Positions 56,217 to 64,000 of a stretch of 64,000 nucleotides of DNA are shown here, in pieces. The stretch comes from an uncultured Alphaproteobacteria bacterium. Lineage in GTDB: Bacteria; Pseudomonadota; Alphaproteobacteria; RF32; CAG-239. The notes below the pieces were generated by a model that searched no databases, was not told the DNA's origin, and was given only the letters and a program-made list of their open reading frames with translations. The position numbers were made by a program, and so were the translations under genes. Location of the stretch: positions 124,001 through 188,000 of the forward strand of contig CAKQSV010000001.1 of the NCBI GenBank assembly GCA_934273635.1, in the 5' to 3' direction. Each line of letters begins with the position of its first letter. Within the stretch, counting starts at the first letter, position 1.

Positions 56217-57352
56217 TACATACCTCGAGAATTATCACCACGGTGCATAACCATATTGTCAATGGTGCGTGGTTTGAACTTTGGGGTAAGTGGTTTAGAA
56301 ATCTCAGGCGGGGTGATTTCTTTGCGCTTTTCTTCGATATGGTTCTTTTTGTTTTCTTCAATCACGCGGCGCAAATCATCATTGGAAGATTGTTGCTCTT
56401 TTTCTTGGGTTTTCTCTTGAGGTTTTTCAGCGGTTTTTTCATCTTTTTTAAAGGCATTGGTGAAGCGTTTGACCGCGCTGAAAATCTGTTCAAAAGTTGT
56501 GCCTTTGCCGCGACGGGTGTCCCAAACGCCGGCGGGGATGCCGTTGTCGAAAAAGAAGTCGGTCATATCAATAAAAAATTCGCGACCTTTCTTTTTGGGC
56601 TTGGGAGCGAGAATCTTTTTCATTTCTTCCGGTGAGGGGACGCGTCCCAAGGCTTGGGCAATCTGCTCGGGGGTGATAATACACTCGCTGAGGTCAAGCT
56701 CAAGAATATTGACGCCGGTGAAGTCGGCACCGGTAAAGTCAACCCCGCGGAGGCTCACGTTTTTGAGGTCAATCTTGCTCAAATTAAGCAATTTGAGGTC
56801 AAATTTGGCAAGGTTGAGTTTCTGCGGGTAATAGGTGGCTAAAAATTCAACCAATTCCTGCAATTCTTCAAGGGTGAGATTGTCAATGTCTATCTCAAGA
56901 AAAACCGCGTCAGTTAAATCGGCGTCGGTGAGGGTGGTTTCTTTGAGTTTGGCTCGTTTGAGATTAGCGCCGATAAGTTTGGCTCCCGAGAGATTGGCAC
57001 CGGTTAGGTCCGCGCCCTCGAGATTTGCGCCGCTCAAGTCCGCTCCGCTGAAGTCAACACCGCGCAGGTCTGCGCCGCTCAGGTTTATGCCCTTAAGATT
57101 GGCAACTGAAAAATTGGCGTTTTCAAGATTTTCACCGGCAAAATCGCCGTTTTCAAGATTTTTGGCGTGAAAGTCGATGTTTTCGGCCAATTTGGGCGCC
57201 CAAACCGTGGCGGGGGTCGGGTTGTTGGTGATAATTGGTTCGGGCTTGGCAACAGCCTTCCACGAAACATCACCTTTTTGTTGGGCAAAACGGTGTTTTT
57301 GCTCAAGGATTTTGGCTTTTTTAAGAGCGATGTTATTATCTTGTTCAGACAT
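56216..57352 (-). CDS. Pentapeptide-repeat protein
   Basis: The 378-residue protein has a polar N-terminus, then pentapeptide repeats of the A(D/N)LxX type at about residues 58-150, interrupted by a helical insertion (about 155-185), and a second short block (about 185-230). The C-terminal 150 residues are charged, low in hydrophobics and probably disordered. The repeats form a right-handed quadrilateral beta helix in known members; some mimic DNA and inhibit gyrase, but that cannot be concluded here. It leads the operon with rarA. Confidence 0.9.
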   Translation of the reverse strand: MSEQDNNIALKKAKILEQKHRFAQQKGDVSWKAVAKPEPIITNNPTPATVWAPKLAENIDFHAKNLENGDFAGENLENANFSVANLKGINLSGADLRGVDFSGADLSGANLEGADLTGANLSGAKLIGANLKRAKLKETTLTDADLTDAVFLEIDIDNLTLEELQELVEFLATYYPQKLNLAKFDLKLLNLSKIDLKNVSLRGVDFTGADFTGVNILELDLSECIITPEQIAQALGRVPSPEEMKKILAPKPKKKGREFFIDMTDFFFDNGIPAGVWDTRRGKGTTFEQIFSAVKRFTNAFKKDEKTAEKPQEKTQEKEQQSSNDDLRRVIEENKKNHIEEKRKEITPPEISKPLTPKFKPRTIDNMVMHRGDNSRGM

Positions 57353-57382
57353 ACAAAACTTTACCTCACTTTAGAGTGATTC

Positions 57383-57411
57383 AGTATAGCTTAAGTTTTT
57401 GGTTTTGACAA
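57383..57411 (-). promoter_or_regulatory. Promoter of the pentapeptide-rarA operon
   Basis: On the minus strand TTGTCA (57406-57411) and TATACT (57383-57388) are separated by exactly 17 bases, 31 bases before the ATG. Confidence 0.75.
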
Positions 57412-57413
57412 GT

Positions 57414-59147
57414 TTAATCATACAACATACACTCCCGACCGTAGTTGCGGAGTTTGACGCACAAGTCTTTGAAACCGCCCTGTTGAGAGTGAATTTTGAG
57501 GCGGTATAATGTAATGCCGGCAACGGTGGTTTGCTCATAATCGGGAGCATAGTTTGTCAGCTCAGGAAACGCGGCGCAAAGTTCTTGCCATGTTTTTTCG
57601 GCGGCGGATTTTTCAACATAAGCGCCTAACTGCATTGTCTTATACCGATTATAGTCAACACGGTTGCCAAGCGGTTTGCTCATAAATTTTTGCGGTTGGG
57701 GTTCGGGTTGTTTTTGCGGTTCGGTCATAATTTCCTCAAGCCAGTTGTCGCCTGATGTCCAATGCTTTGATTCTATCGTTTGCGGTTCGAGAGCGGGCTC
57801 GGCGGTTTGCTCATAGGTTGAGACTTTTTGCTTTAAGCCGACTTTAAGGGTTTGCGCCAGTGTCGGCAGGTCTTTTTGCAACAACTCGGGCGAGACAGTG
57901 ATTTGACCGCTGTATATTTGCAAGGCGGCGAGGCTCATGGCTCTTTCGGCCAAAATCTGGTCGGCGGTTATCTCGTTTTCAAGCAGGTTCATCTGTTGTT
58001 TGATAAGTTGAATTTTGGTATTGTTATCCGGTCGGCTGACTTTCTCGAGCTTTTGAATATCCTGTTTGATTTGGCGGATGTTGTTTTGCTGCGCCTCAAA
58101 GTCGGCGTTGGTGCGGACGGCAAGGCTGAACGCCAGTTCTACCTGCGTATAAATGGCTTTGTGCAACTCTTTGCCGAGTTTGGGTGCAAGTTCAGTTTTT
58201 TTGCGCTTGCCGGCTTTTTGATAGTTAAGACTCAGATTTAGCAAATTGTAGGCGGAAGCGTCGCCGCGGACGGCCAGATTTTGCAGATAGGTTGCGTCTT
58301 CAATATAAAAACCCTTAACGCGCTCGTTGTTTTCGGCATATTGCGCGGTGATGTCACTGTCCGTCTGCGCCAAAGACTGTTTGTTAAAGCCCGTAAGCTC
58401 TAAACGGCGGTTGAGCGCGGCGGCTTGATAGTATTCAACTTTCGCGGCGGGCGGAATTTTAAGCTCGTCAAAAAAACGGCGACCGTCAAGCTCAATTTTG
58501 TTGGCGTTAATTTTCACCAGTTGGCGGAAGTCGCTGAGATTTTGGTTCATCTCTTGCTCGGCGGCTTTCAATTTGTCAATGGTGTCTTCCAAGGCTTTTT
58601 GATAGTCTAAGTCGTCGGTCGATTGTTTTTTTATGAGAAGGGAGAGAAGTTTTTGGTTTTGACGGATTTTGCGACGAATTTCAAAAACTTTTTTGTGGGC
58701 GAAGATGGCGCTTTTGTGAGCCTTTAATGCCCCTTGAATCAGATTTTGACCAATAACCTGATTAAAAAAAACGTCAATTTGCGCAGAATCTTGGTAGTAA
58801 TTAGCGCTGGTGTATAAAATGGCAAAATCAAGTTCTTTTAAGGACACGGATGCGCCGTTGCCGCTTTCGTGCAGTTTGCGGAAATTGGCAAGGGCATTGG
58901 CGCGCGCCTCATCTCCCAAAAATTTGGGCGCGGCGGTCTGCTTGACGGTGTCTATATTATATTTTAGGGTGCGGGCAATCGAGGTTTCCGGCGAGATACG
59001 CCCTTTGTGCGGTTCGACTGTTATGGCAGTTGTTGCCGGTTTTGCCTGCGTTTGTGATTGATTATCAAGAGGTTGCGGGTCTGCCGCACAGGCGGAACAG
59101 AACACTGACAGTACAAATAATAAACTGATTTTATGAAGTTTTTTCAA
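57414..59147 (-). CDS. TolC-like lipoprotein with a C-terminal SPOR domain
   Basis: The start is a TTG at 59147, chosen because AAGGAG lies 7 bases upstream; the frame continues beyond but has no ribosome site. The 577-residue product begins with a signal peptide with a possible lipobox (FCSAC). The central part is long alpha-helical and matches TolC-like outer-membrane efflux proteins in the segment with LDFAILYTSANYYQ and AHKSAIFAHKKV. A proline-rich linker leads to a C-terminal SPOR domain (about 500-577) that would bind denuded peptidoglycan. This fusion is unusual. Envelope anchoring is likely, whether it forms a channel is unclear. Confidence 0.75.
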   Translation of the reverse strand: MKKLHKISLLFVLSVFCSACAADPQPLDNQSQTQAKPATTAITVEPHKGRISPETSIARTLKYNIDTVKQTAAPKFLGDEARANALANFRKLHESGNGASVSLKELDFAILYTSANYYQDSAQIDVFFNQVIGQNLIQGALKAHKSAIFAHKKVFEIRRKIRQNQKLLSLLIKKQSTDDLDYQKALEDTIDKLKAAEQEMNQNLSDFRQLVKINANKIELDGRRFFDELKIPPAAKVEYYQAAALNRRLELTGFNKQSLAQTDSDITAQYAENNERVKGFYIEDATYLQNLAVRGDASAYNLLNLSLNYQKAGKRKKTELAPKLGKELHKAIYTQVELAFSLAVRTNADFEAQQNNIRQIKQDIQKLEKVSRPDNNTKIQLIKQQMNLLENEITADQILAERAMSLAALQIYSGQITVSPELLQKDLPTLAQTLKVGLKQKVSTYEQTAEPALEPQTIESKHWTSGDNWLEEIMTEPQKQPEPQPQKFMSKPLGNRVDYNRYKTMQLGAYVEKSAAEKTWQELCAAFPELTNYAPDYEQTTVAGITLYRLKIHSQQGGFKDLCVKLRNYGRECMLYD

Positions 59148-59154
59148 TTTGTTA

Positions 59155-59160
59155 CTCCTT
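59155..59160 (-). promoter_or_regulatory. Shine-Dalgarno that fixes a TTG start
   Basis: AAGGAG on the minus strand lies 7 bases upstream of the TTG at 59147 of the TolC-like/SPOR gene and is the only good ribosome site near its 5' end. Confidence 0.7.
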
Positions 59161-59259
59161 TTTGTAATAATTTGTAACATCTTTTTAAGTGACTTTTCAA
59201 GCTAAATTATTTATTAGTAATGCATAAAATTTCGTCTTTTTAACTTTGAGGTATCTTTT

Positions 59260-60267
59260 ATGAGTAATATTAAAGTTGCAGTTATCGGCGCCGGTATGAT
59301 GGGTAAAAACCACCTGAAGATGTATAAAACTCTGCCAAATGTTGATTTGGTCGGCGTTTATGATGTGTTTTCCGATTCCGCCGCTAAAGCTGCCGAGATG
59401 TTCGGGATTAAGGCTTTCTCTTCAATGGAAGAGGTTGCCGCCAGCGTGGACGCCGTCAGCGTGGTGACAACTTCGGTTGCTCACGCCAGCGTCGGTGAGT
59501 TTTTCCTGAACAAGGGGATCCACTGCATGATTGAAAAACCGTTGGCCACCACCGAAGAAGAGTGCCAGATGTTGATTGACGCCGCTCGCAAAAACAATGT
59601 GGTGTTGTTGGTCGGTCACGTTGAACGCTATAATCCGGCGGTTGAACAAATGGCGAAGATTTTGTCCGATACCTCTAAAATCCGCTCTTTGACCGCGCAG
59701 AGAATGTCTGCCGCCTCTGGTCGTATTACCGATGTTGACGTGGCTATGGATTTGATGATTCACGATGTGGAAGTTATTCAATCTTTGGTTAAGTCTCCGG
59801 TGGTTAATGTTCATGCCGCATCCGTCAACGGCGGCAAAGATTATATCTCGGCTTTGTTGGAATTTGCCAACGGCGCAACCGCAAACCTGACGGCAAGCCG
59901 TATTACACAGGCGCGGGTCAGAACTTTGACAGTGACGACCGATACCAACTATATTGACATGGATTTTATCAATCAGAGCATTAACGTTCACTCGCAAGGC
60001 CGTATGCCCTATGTTAATCAGGAAGAAATTCCGGAGTGGATGCACTATGGTTTGAAAGGCAGCGTCGAGCAGTTGTTTATTCCGACCAATCAGCCGTTGC
60101 AGGTTGAGTTGGCGCACTTTATCTCTTGTGTTAAAGGTGAGGCGACACCGCGTGTCAGCGGCGAAGACGCTCTTAATGCTTTGCGCGTGGTTTGGAAAAT
60201 TCAAGAAAAATTGGGTTTTAGTTCCGCCGCTCAAAAAAGCGGCATGAGCGCTTTGGCGGCTGAATAG
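59260..60267 (+). CDS. Gfo/Idh/MocA family oxidoreductase
   Basis: The 335-residue protein has an N-terminal Rossmann fold with GAGMMGKNH (10-18), the EKPLATT motif typical of the family and the later DLMIHDVEVI segment. NAD(P)-dependent oxidation of a sugar or inositol-type substrate is the family activity, including UDP-sugar dehydrogenases; the substrate is unknown. The C-terminal region ends GEDALNALRVVWKIQEK. It is transcribed rightward and ends at a terminator, with truA 71 bases later. Confidence 0.9.
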   Translation: MSNIKVAVIGAGMMGKNHLKMYKTLPNVDLVGVYDVFSDSAAKAAEMFGIKAFSSMEEVAASVDAVSVVTTSVAHASVGEFFLNKGIHCMIEKPLATTEEECQMLIDAARKNNVVLLVGHVERYNPAVEQMAKILSDTSKIRSLTAQRMSAASGRITDVDVAMDLMIHDVEVIQSLVKSPVVNVHAASVNGGKDYISALLEFANGATANLTASRITQARVRTLTVTTDTNYIDMDFINQSINVHSQGRMPYVNQEEIPEWMHYGLKGSVEQLFIPTNQPLQVELAHFISCVKGEATPRVSGEDALNALRVVWKIQEKLGFSSAAQKSGMSALAAE

Positions 60268-60292
60268 AGTTGTCAAATTGTTTGTTTTGGAT

Positions 60293-60330
60293 AAAATGGG
60301 GCGAGAGAATCGTCCCATTTTTGTGTTTTG
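60293..60330 (+). terminator. Terminator after the Gfo/Idh gene
   Basis: A 12-bp stem with one G-T wobble (arms 60293-60304 and 60310-60321) is followed by a T-rich tail. Confidence 0.7.
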
Positions 60331-60338
60331 AGTGAAAT

Positions 60339-61103
60339 ATGCGATATAAGATTGTAGTTGAGTATGACGGCACGGATTTGCTCGGATGGCAGTTTCAGCC
60401 CGACGGTGACAGTGCGCAAGGTTTTTTGGAATCGGCGTTGCGTTGTTTTGCGGCAAAGTATTTGGCGGCGGATGTGCCGGATGGTTCGATTGTGCAGGGT
60501 GCGGGGCGGACAGACGCCGGTGTGCACGCGTTGGCGCAAGTGGCGCATTTTGATATGAACTTGGATATGGAAGAGTGGAAATTGCGCGAGGCCATGAATG
60601 CTAATTTGCGCAATTTGAACGCGCCGGTCAGTGTGTTGAGCGTGGAGAAAGTCGGTGATGATTTTCACGCGCGATTTTCAGCCAAAGGGCGAGGCTATAT
60701 CTATCGTTTGCTCAATCGGCGCGCGCCCAGTGTGATTGATAAAAATCGGGTGTGGTGGGTGCCGTTTCCGCTTGATGTGGAAAAAATGCGCGAGGCTTCA
60801 AAATGTTTGCTCGGCAAGCACGATTTTACCTCGTTTCGGGCGGCGGCGTGTCAGGCAAAGTCGCCGGTTAAGACTTTGGATAAGTTGGATATTGTGCAAC
60901 ACGGCGATGAAATTTGGTTTGAGGTGGAGGCGCGCTCTTTTTTGCACCATCAAGTGCGTAATTTTGTCGGAACGCTTAAAATGGTTGGCGACGGGCATTT
61001 TGAGGTTGAGGATGTGCAACGGATTTTAGCGGCGAAAGACCGTACTAAAGCCGGTGTGACGGCACCGGCTTGCGGACTTTATCTTAACAAGGTTTGGTAT
61101 TAG
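60339..61103 (+). CDS. truA: tRNA pseudouridine(38-40) synthase TruA
   Basis: TruA makes pseudouridine at positions 38-40 of the anticodon arm. The 254-residue protein has GAGRTDAGVHA with the catalytic D59, the R-YIYRLLNR segment and the HHQVRN-VGTL motif. Length is normal. fmt and def, often next to truA, are absent. The coding strand is rightward, convergent with the next gene. Confidence 0.97.
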   Translation: MRYKIVVEYDGTDLLGWQFQPDGDSAQGFLESALRCFAAKYLAADVPDGSIVQGAGRTDAGVHALAQVAHFDMNLDMEEWKLREAMNANLRNLNAPVSVLSVEKVGDDFHARFSAKGRGYIYRLLNRRAPSVIDKNRVWWVPFPLDVEKMREASKCLLGKHDFTSFRAAACQAKSPVKTLDKLDIVQHGDEIWFEVEARSFLHHQVRNFVGTLKMVGDGHFEVEDVQRILAAKDRTKAGVTAPACGLYLNKVWY

Positions 61104-61127
61104 CCTCTTCAAGTGAGGCTCAGGCAT

Positions 61128-61163
61128 AAAAAATCCCCGAAGAAACGTGATGTTTCAACGGAG
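61128..61163 (-). terminator. Terminator of the 61.2-kb orphan
   Basis: On the minus strand a hairpin (CTCCG with CGGGG, then GAAAC with GTTTC, loop ATCAC) runs into ATTTTTT. Confidence 0.75.
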
Positions 61164-61172
61164 ATGATAATT

Positions 61173-61562
61173 TTACGCAGTGGTTATCATATCTTGCAAA
61201 AACTCTGAGCAGAACTCAGAAAACCACTCAATACTCTCTAGCATGTGCGGGGTGATGACAGCGCCGCAGCCACAGGCAGAAAGCTCCACAACCTCTTTGA
61301 AGGTGTCGCTTTGCATATAAGCCTTAAACTCGAGCCAGCAGTCGTAAAGCAGACATTTGTTGGCGATACGTCCCTGATGCTGTTGATAATCGGTGATAGC
61401 GAGGTTTAAGACGCTCAAAAACTTGTAAGTCTCGCGCATAACCTCTTTGTTCTCAGGCGAGCCAAAAGCATAACCTTCACGGTAATCATTTGCCAGACGA
61501 GACATCATACCGTTTACACCGTTTGCAATACCACTGTTGAAATAATCCTTAATTGTTGCCAT
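61173..61562 (-). CDS. Unknown 129-residue protein
   Basis: No family recognised. The product is soluble, probably helical, Met/Tyr/Glu-rich, with a small cysteine cluster (ACGCG around residue 95, plus two others). The leader is AT-rich with no Shine-Dalgarno, and a TATAAT-like element lies about 60 bases upstream. It ends at its own terminator, so it is an independent monocistron of the same style as the orphans near 25.6 and 28.4 kb. Confidence 0.65.
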   Translation of the reverse strand: MATIKDYFNSGIANGVNGMMSRLANDYREGYAFGSPENKEVMRETYKFLSVLNLAITDYQQHQGRIANKCLLYDCWLEFKAYMQSDTFKEVVELSACGCGAVITPHMLESIEWFSEFCSEFLQDMITTA

Positions 61563-61757
61563 AATTGTAATGTTTTAAAAGTGAATATTTTGATTTATTA
61601 ATAAAGCTGCAATGCAACTTATTATTATAAAGATAAAATCAAAAATATTCGGCTAAACAACAGGCAAAACATTAAGATAATTTCAGTACAATAATAGGCA
61701 GCATAATAGGCTTTATGCGGGTTTTATAATCTATTTTGTCATATTTGTCAATATAAA

Positions 61758-62630
61758 TCAATGGGGAACGGCAGTGTCGGTTTGGCATTGCGGCGAGGCT
61801 AATAAAAAGTCGGTTACGTTTTGGAACGGTTTGGTATCAATAAACATTTGTTCCATATTGGTAATGCTTCCGGACGGAACAGCGGTTTGAGCAAGCAGGG
61901 TGATGTATTTGTTTTTCATGCTTTCTGAAAATTTGCAGTTGGTTGTAACGGTGGTAGAGCGGAGCATATCTTTAATTTTGTCATAGTTTTCCGCGCCAAG
62001 CAGATTTTGCATATCATTGGCAGAGGGGGCTTGCTGGGTAATTTTTTGTTGAAACAGGCATTTGTTGTCTTGTTCGCCGATGATTGTGTATTCGGCGGTG
62101 GTACGGCTCAGCTCAATGTATTCTTTGTGGTTGTAGGGTTTGCAATCTTTGAGATGTTCGCGCAATTCTTTGCTCGGGTCAAATTCCTGATTAGACATTT
62201 TACAGTTTTTTTCATCCATAAATACGGAAGCAGCAATCCAATAATCAGGCGATGACATAATATCTTTAACGGAGGTTGCCGTTTTAAATGTTTGTTTGAG
62301 GTTGGTTAAGGCTTCATGCCATATTTGCAGGGTTGCTTCGTCAAATTTGCAGGCGGTGCGGATAATTATGCCGTTGGTGCTGCCGGTGCTGATGATTTGG
62401 CAATTACCTTCATTATCAAGCCCTTTAATCTCGTATGTTGCGTCTATTCCCCGCGCTTTTTTGTTTTCGGTTGCCGGCGTGCAGTTTTTGATATGAGCCA
62501 TAAATTCGGGAGAAAAAGACAATTCTTGTTCCATTTGTTTGCTTTTTTCTAATGTCAAACTCTCAAAGTCGGCATAAGCCGGTGCGGTGGAGAGAAAGCA
62601 AAAGAGCAGGGTCAATAATTTACGGTTCAT
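61758..62630 (-). CDS. Exported protein with an internally duplicated domain
   Basis: The 290-residue protein has a signal peptide (residues 1-20, cleavage after AYA). The mature part consists of two related units. Unit 1 contains HIKNCTP...TYEIKG...NC-I...CKF, unit 2 contains HLKDCKP...EYTIIG...KCLF...NCKF. The paired cysteines suggest one or two disulfides per unit in the periplasm. I do not recognise the family. It starts 24 bases after the ftsK stop in the same direction and is probably cotranscribed. Confidence 0.75.
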   Translation of the reverse strand: MNRKLLTLLFCFLSTAPAYADFESLTLEKSKQMEQELSFSPEFMAHIKNCTPATENKKARGIDATYEIKGLDNEGNCQIISTGSTNGIIIRTACKFDEATLQIWHEALTNLKQTFKTATSVKDIMSSPDYWIAASVFMDEKNCKMSNQEFDPSKELREHLKDCKPYNHKEYIELSRTTAEYTIIGEQDNKCLFQQKITQQAPSANDMQNLLGAENYDKIKDMLRSTTVTTNCKFSESMKNKYITLLAQTAVPSGSITNMEQMFIDTKPFQNVTDFLLASPQCQTDTAVPH

Positions 62631-62654
62631 GTTTTTTTATCCTATGCAAAATAA

Positions 62655-64000
62655 TCAGCCGATAACTTGTCTGCGGCCGGTGTGGTCGGGGGCGGAAACA
62701 ATGCCTTCGTCCTCCATGCGGTCTATCAACGAGGCGGCACGGTTGTAGCCAATGCGCAGTTTGCGTTGAACGTAACTGGTGGAGGCTTTTTTGTCGTTGC
62801 GGATGATGTCTACGGCTTGGGCGTAGAGGTCTTCCTCGTTACCGCCGCCGCCAAAGTTGCCTTTGTCAAACACAGCGCCGGAATCTTTTTCGTTCAGTTC
62901 GCCTTGAGTGACCGCTTCAACGTATTCGGGGGCTTTTTGCGATTTGATGAAGTCAACAATACTTTCAACCTCGCTGTCTTTGACAAAAGCACCGTGGATG
63001 CGAATCGGGCGTTGACCGGCAGGCATATAAAGCATATCGCCTTTACCGAGCAGCTGTTCCGCGCCTTGCTCGCCGAGAATCGTGCGGCTGTCGATTTTGG
63101 AGGTGACCTGAAAACTGATACGGGTCGGGAAGTTGGCTTTGATGGTACCGGTGATAACGTCAACGGACGGTCGTTGGGTTGACATAATCAGGTGCAAACC
63201 GGCGGCGCGCGCCATTTGCGCCAAACGCTGAATTGCCGCCTCAACTTCTTTACCGGCAACCAACATCAGGTCGGCCATTTCATCAACCACAATCACAATG
63301 TACGGCAAGGGGCGCAAGTCCATTTCCTGCTCTTCATAAACAGGGCGTCCATCCTCGTCAAAACCGGTTTGAACCGTGCGTTTGCAACTCTTGCCGCTGT
63401 TTTTGATTTCGGTAACTTTTTGGTTGTAGCCGCTGATGTTGCGCACGTTCATTTGCGCCATGGCGCGGTAGCGGTCTTCCATTTCTTTCACCGCCCATTT
63501 GAGTCCGATAACCGCTTTGGCCGGGTCGGTAATCACCGGTGTCAACAGGTGCGGAATCCCGTTATACATAGAAAATTCCAACATTTTCGGGTCAATCATT
63601 ATCAGTTTGCACTCATCGGGGCTCATGCGGAACAGCAGGGATAAAATCATAGAGTTGACGCCGACGGATTTACCGGAACCGGTGGTACCGGCAACCAGTA
63701 AGTGGGGCATTTTACTCAAGTCGGCATAAACGTTTTGACCGCCGATGTCTTTGCCCAAAACCACGTTCAAGTCGTTTTTAGAATTGGTGAAGTTTTCGTC
63801 TTCAAACAAATCACGCAACCAAACGGTGTCGCGGGTTTTGTTCGGCAGCTCGATACCGATGGTGTTGGAGCCTTGGACGACCGCAATACGAACCGCGGCG
63901 GCGGACATGGAGCGAGCAATATCGTCTGCCAAGCCGATAACACGGGCGCTCTTGGTGCCGGGGGCGGGTTCAAGCTCATAAAGCGTGACCACCGGACCGG
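62655..64000 (-). CDS. ftsK: DNA translocase FtsK, 3' part
   Basis: The frame is open to the right edge, so the N-terminal membrane and linker part lies outside the window. About 447 residues are visible. The first codons read GPVVTLYELEPAPG, the alpha-domain segment; Walker A is GTTGSGKSVG, Walker B VIVVDEMADLM, followed by the beta-domain STQRPSVDVITG. The C-terminal winged-helix gamma domain (about the last 65 residues) recognises KOPS and activates XerD. FtsK moves DNA through the septum during division. A GTG at 63992 is not the real start. Confidence 0.97.
   Translation of the reverse strand, partial: GPVVTLYELEPAPGTKSARVIGLADDIARSMSAAAVRIAVVQGSNTIGIELPNKTRDTVWLRDLFEDENFTNSKNDLNVVLGKDIGGQNVYADLSKMPHLLVAGTTGSGKSVGVNSMILSLLFRMSPDECKLIMIDPKMLEFSMYNGIPHLLTPVITDPAKAVIGLKWAVKEMEDRYRAMAQMNVRNISGYNQKVTEIKNSGKSCKRTVQTGFDEDGRPVYEEQEMDLRPLPYIVIVVDEMADLMLVAGKEVEAAIQRLAQMARAAGLHLIMSTQRPSVDVITGTIKANFPTRISFQVTSKIDSRTILGEQGAEQLLGKGDMLYMPAGQRPIRIHGAFVKDSEVESIVDFIKSQKAPEYVEAVTQGELNEKDSGAVFDKGNFGGGGNEEDLYAQAVDIIRNDKKASTSYVQRKLRIGYNRAASLIDRMEDEGIVSAPDHTGRRQVIG

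Noticed and set aside
59422..60456. Long open frame on the minus strand (344 codons) across the Gfo/Idh gene
   Set aside because: It is fully antisense to a clear Gfo/Idh oxidoreductase, is rich in His, Asn and Arg as expected of a shadow frame, and has no ribosome site.

Overview
This 64-kb window reads as a bacterial chromosome segment of about 45-48% GC, almost certainly from an alphaproteobacterium. The evidence is gene order and gene content: parB-parA-rsmG-mnmG-mnmE-rho on one side and coaE-dnaQ on the other (the alphaproteobacterial origin neighbourhood), radA-cvpA, xerD next to aroK, a Mic60-like gene beside tsaD, an ATP12-type F1-ATPase chaperone, and a short HprK. Which alphaproteobacterium is inference. 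The compact gene set and several orphan genes would fit one of the uncultured host-associated lineages.

Layout. 1-14 kb: the end of a large unknown protein, a slipin, a CNNM/CBS transporter-like protein followed by a small secreted repeat protein, the osmoregulated periplasmic glucan genes opgG/opgH with an unknown gene between them, elbB, gyrB, and a putative archaemetzincin-like zinc protease. 14-20 kb: cvpA, radA, mlaF, mlaE, hprK, tsaE and a nuclease-fold membrane protein, all on the minus strand. 20-31 kb: the origin-proximal block parB, parA, rsmG, a PHP phosphatase, mnmG, mnmE and rho, with orphan genes interspersed; two perfect parS sites and one near-parS lie inside rsmG, mnmG and mnmE. 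31.2-31.75 kb: a 520-bp AT-rich gap with five DnaA boxes and a CtrA-type box, my candidate chromosomal origin. 31.75-43 kb: coaE-dnaQ, trhP, ddl-miaA and the complete rod-shape operon mreB-mreC-mreD-mrdA-rodA. 43-52.7 kb: xerD with a 47-residue membrane peptide upstream, aroK, nth-tsaD, a Mic60-like gene coupled to an ADP-dependent sugar kinase homologue, acyP, atp12, asmA and a pseudouridine synthase. 52.8-64 kb: an L7/L12-N-terminus-like orphan, a zeta-like P-loop kinase with a deoxyribonucleotidase, rarA with a pentapeptide-repeat gene, a TolC-like/SPOR lipoprotein, a Gfo/Idh oxidoreductase, truA, orphans, and the 3' part of ftsK.

Cooperation. The window combines replication and segregation (gyrB, oriC, parABS, dnaQ, rarA, xerD, ftsK), cell shape and envelope (mre/rod, ddl, mlaEF, opgGH, AsmA), and an unusually dense set of tRNA-modification genes (mnmE, mnmG, tsaD, tsaE, miaA, truA, trhP). 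Most genes left of the origin gap run leftward and most immediately right of it run rightward, as expected if replication starts in the gap. Orphan monocistrons at 25.6, 28.4, 29.3, 52.9 and 61.2 kb share AT-rich leaders without a Shine-Dalgarno, unlike the AAGGA-type sites of the housekeeping genes. No rRNA, tRNA, IS element, prophage or CRISPR array was recognised.
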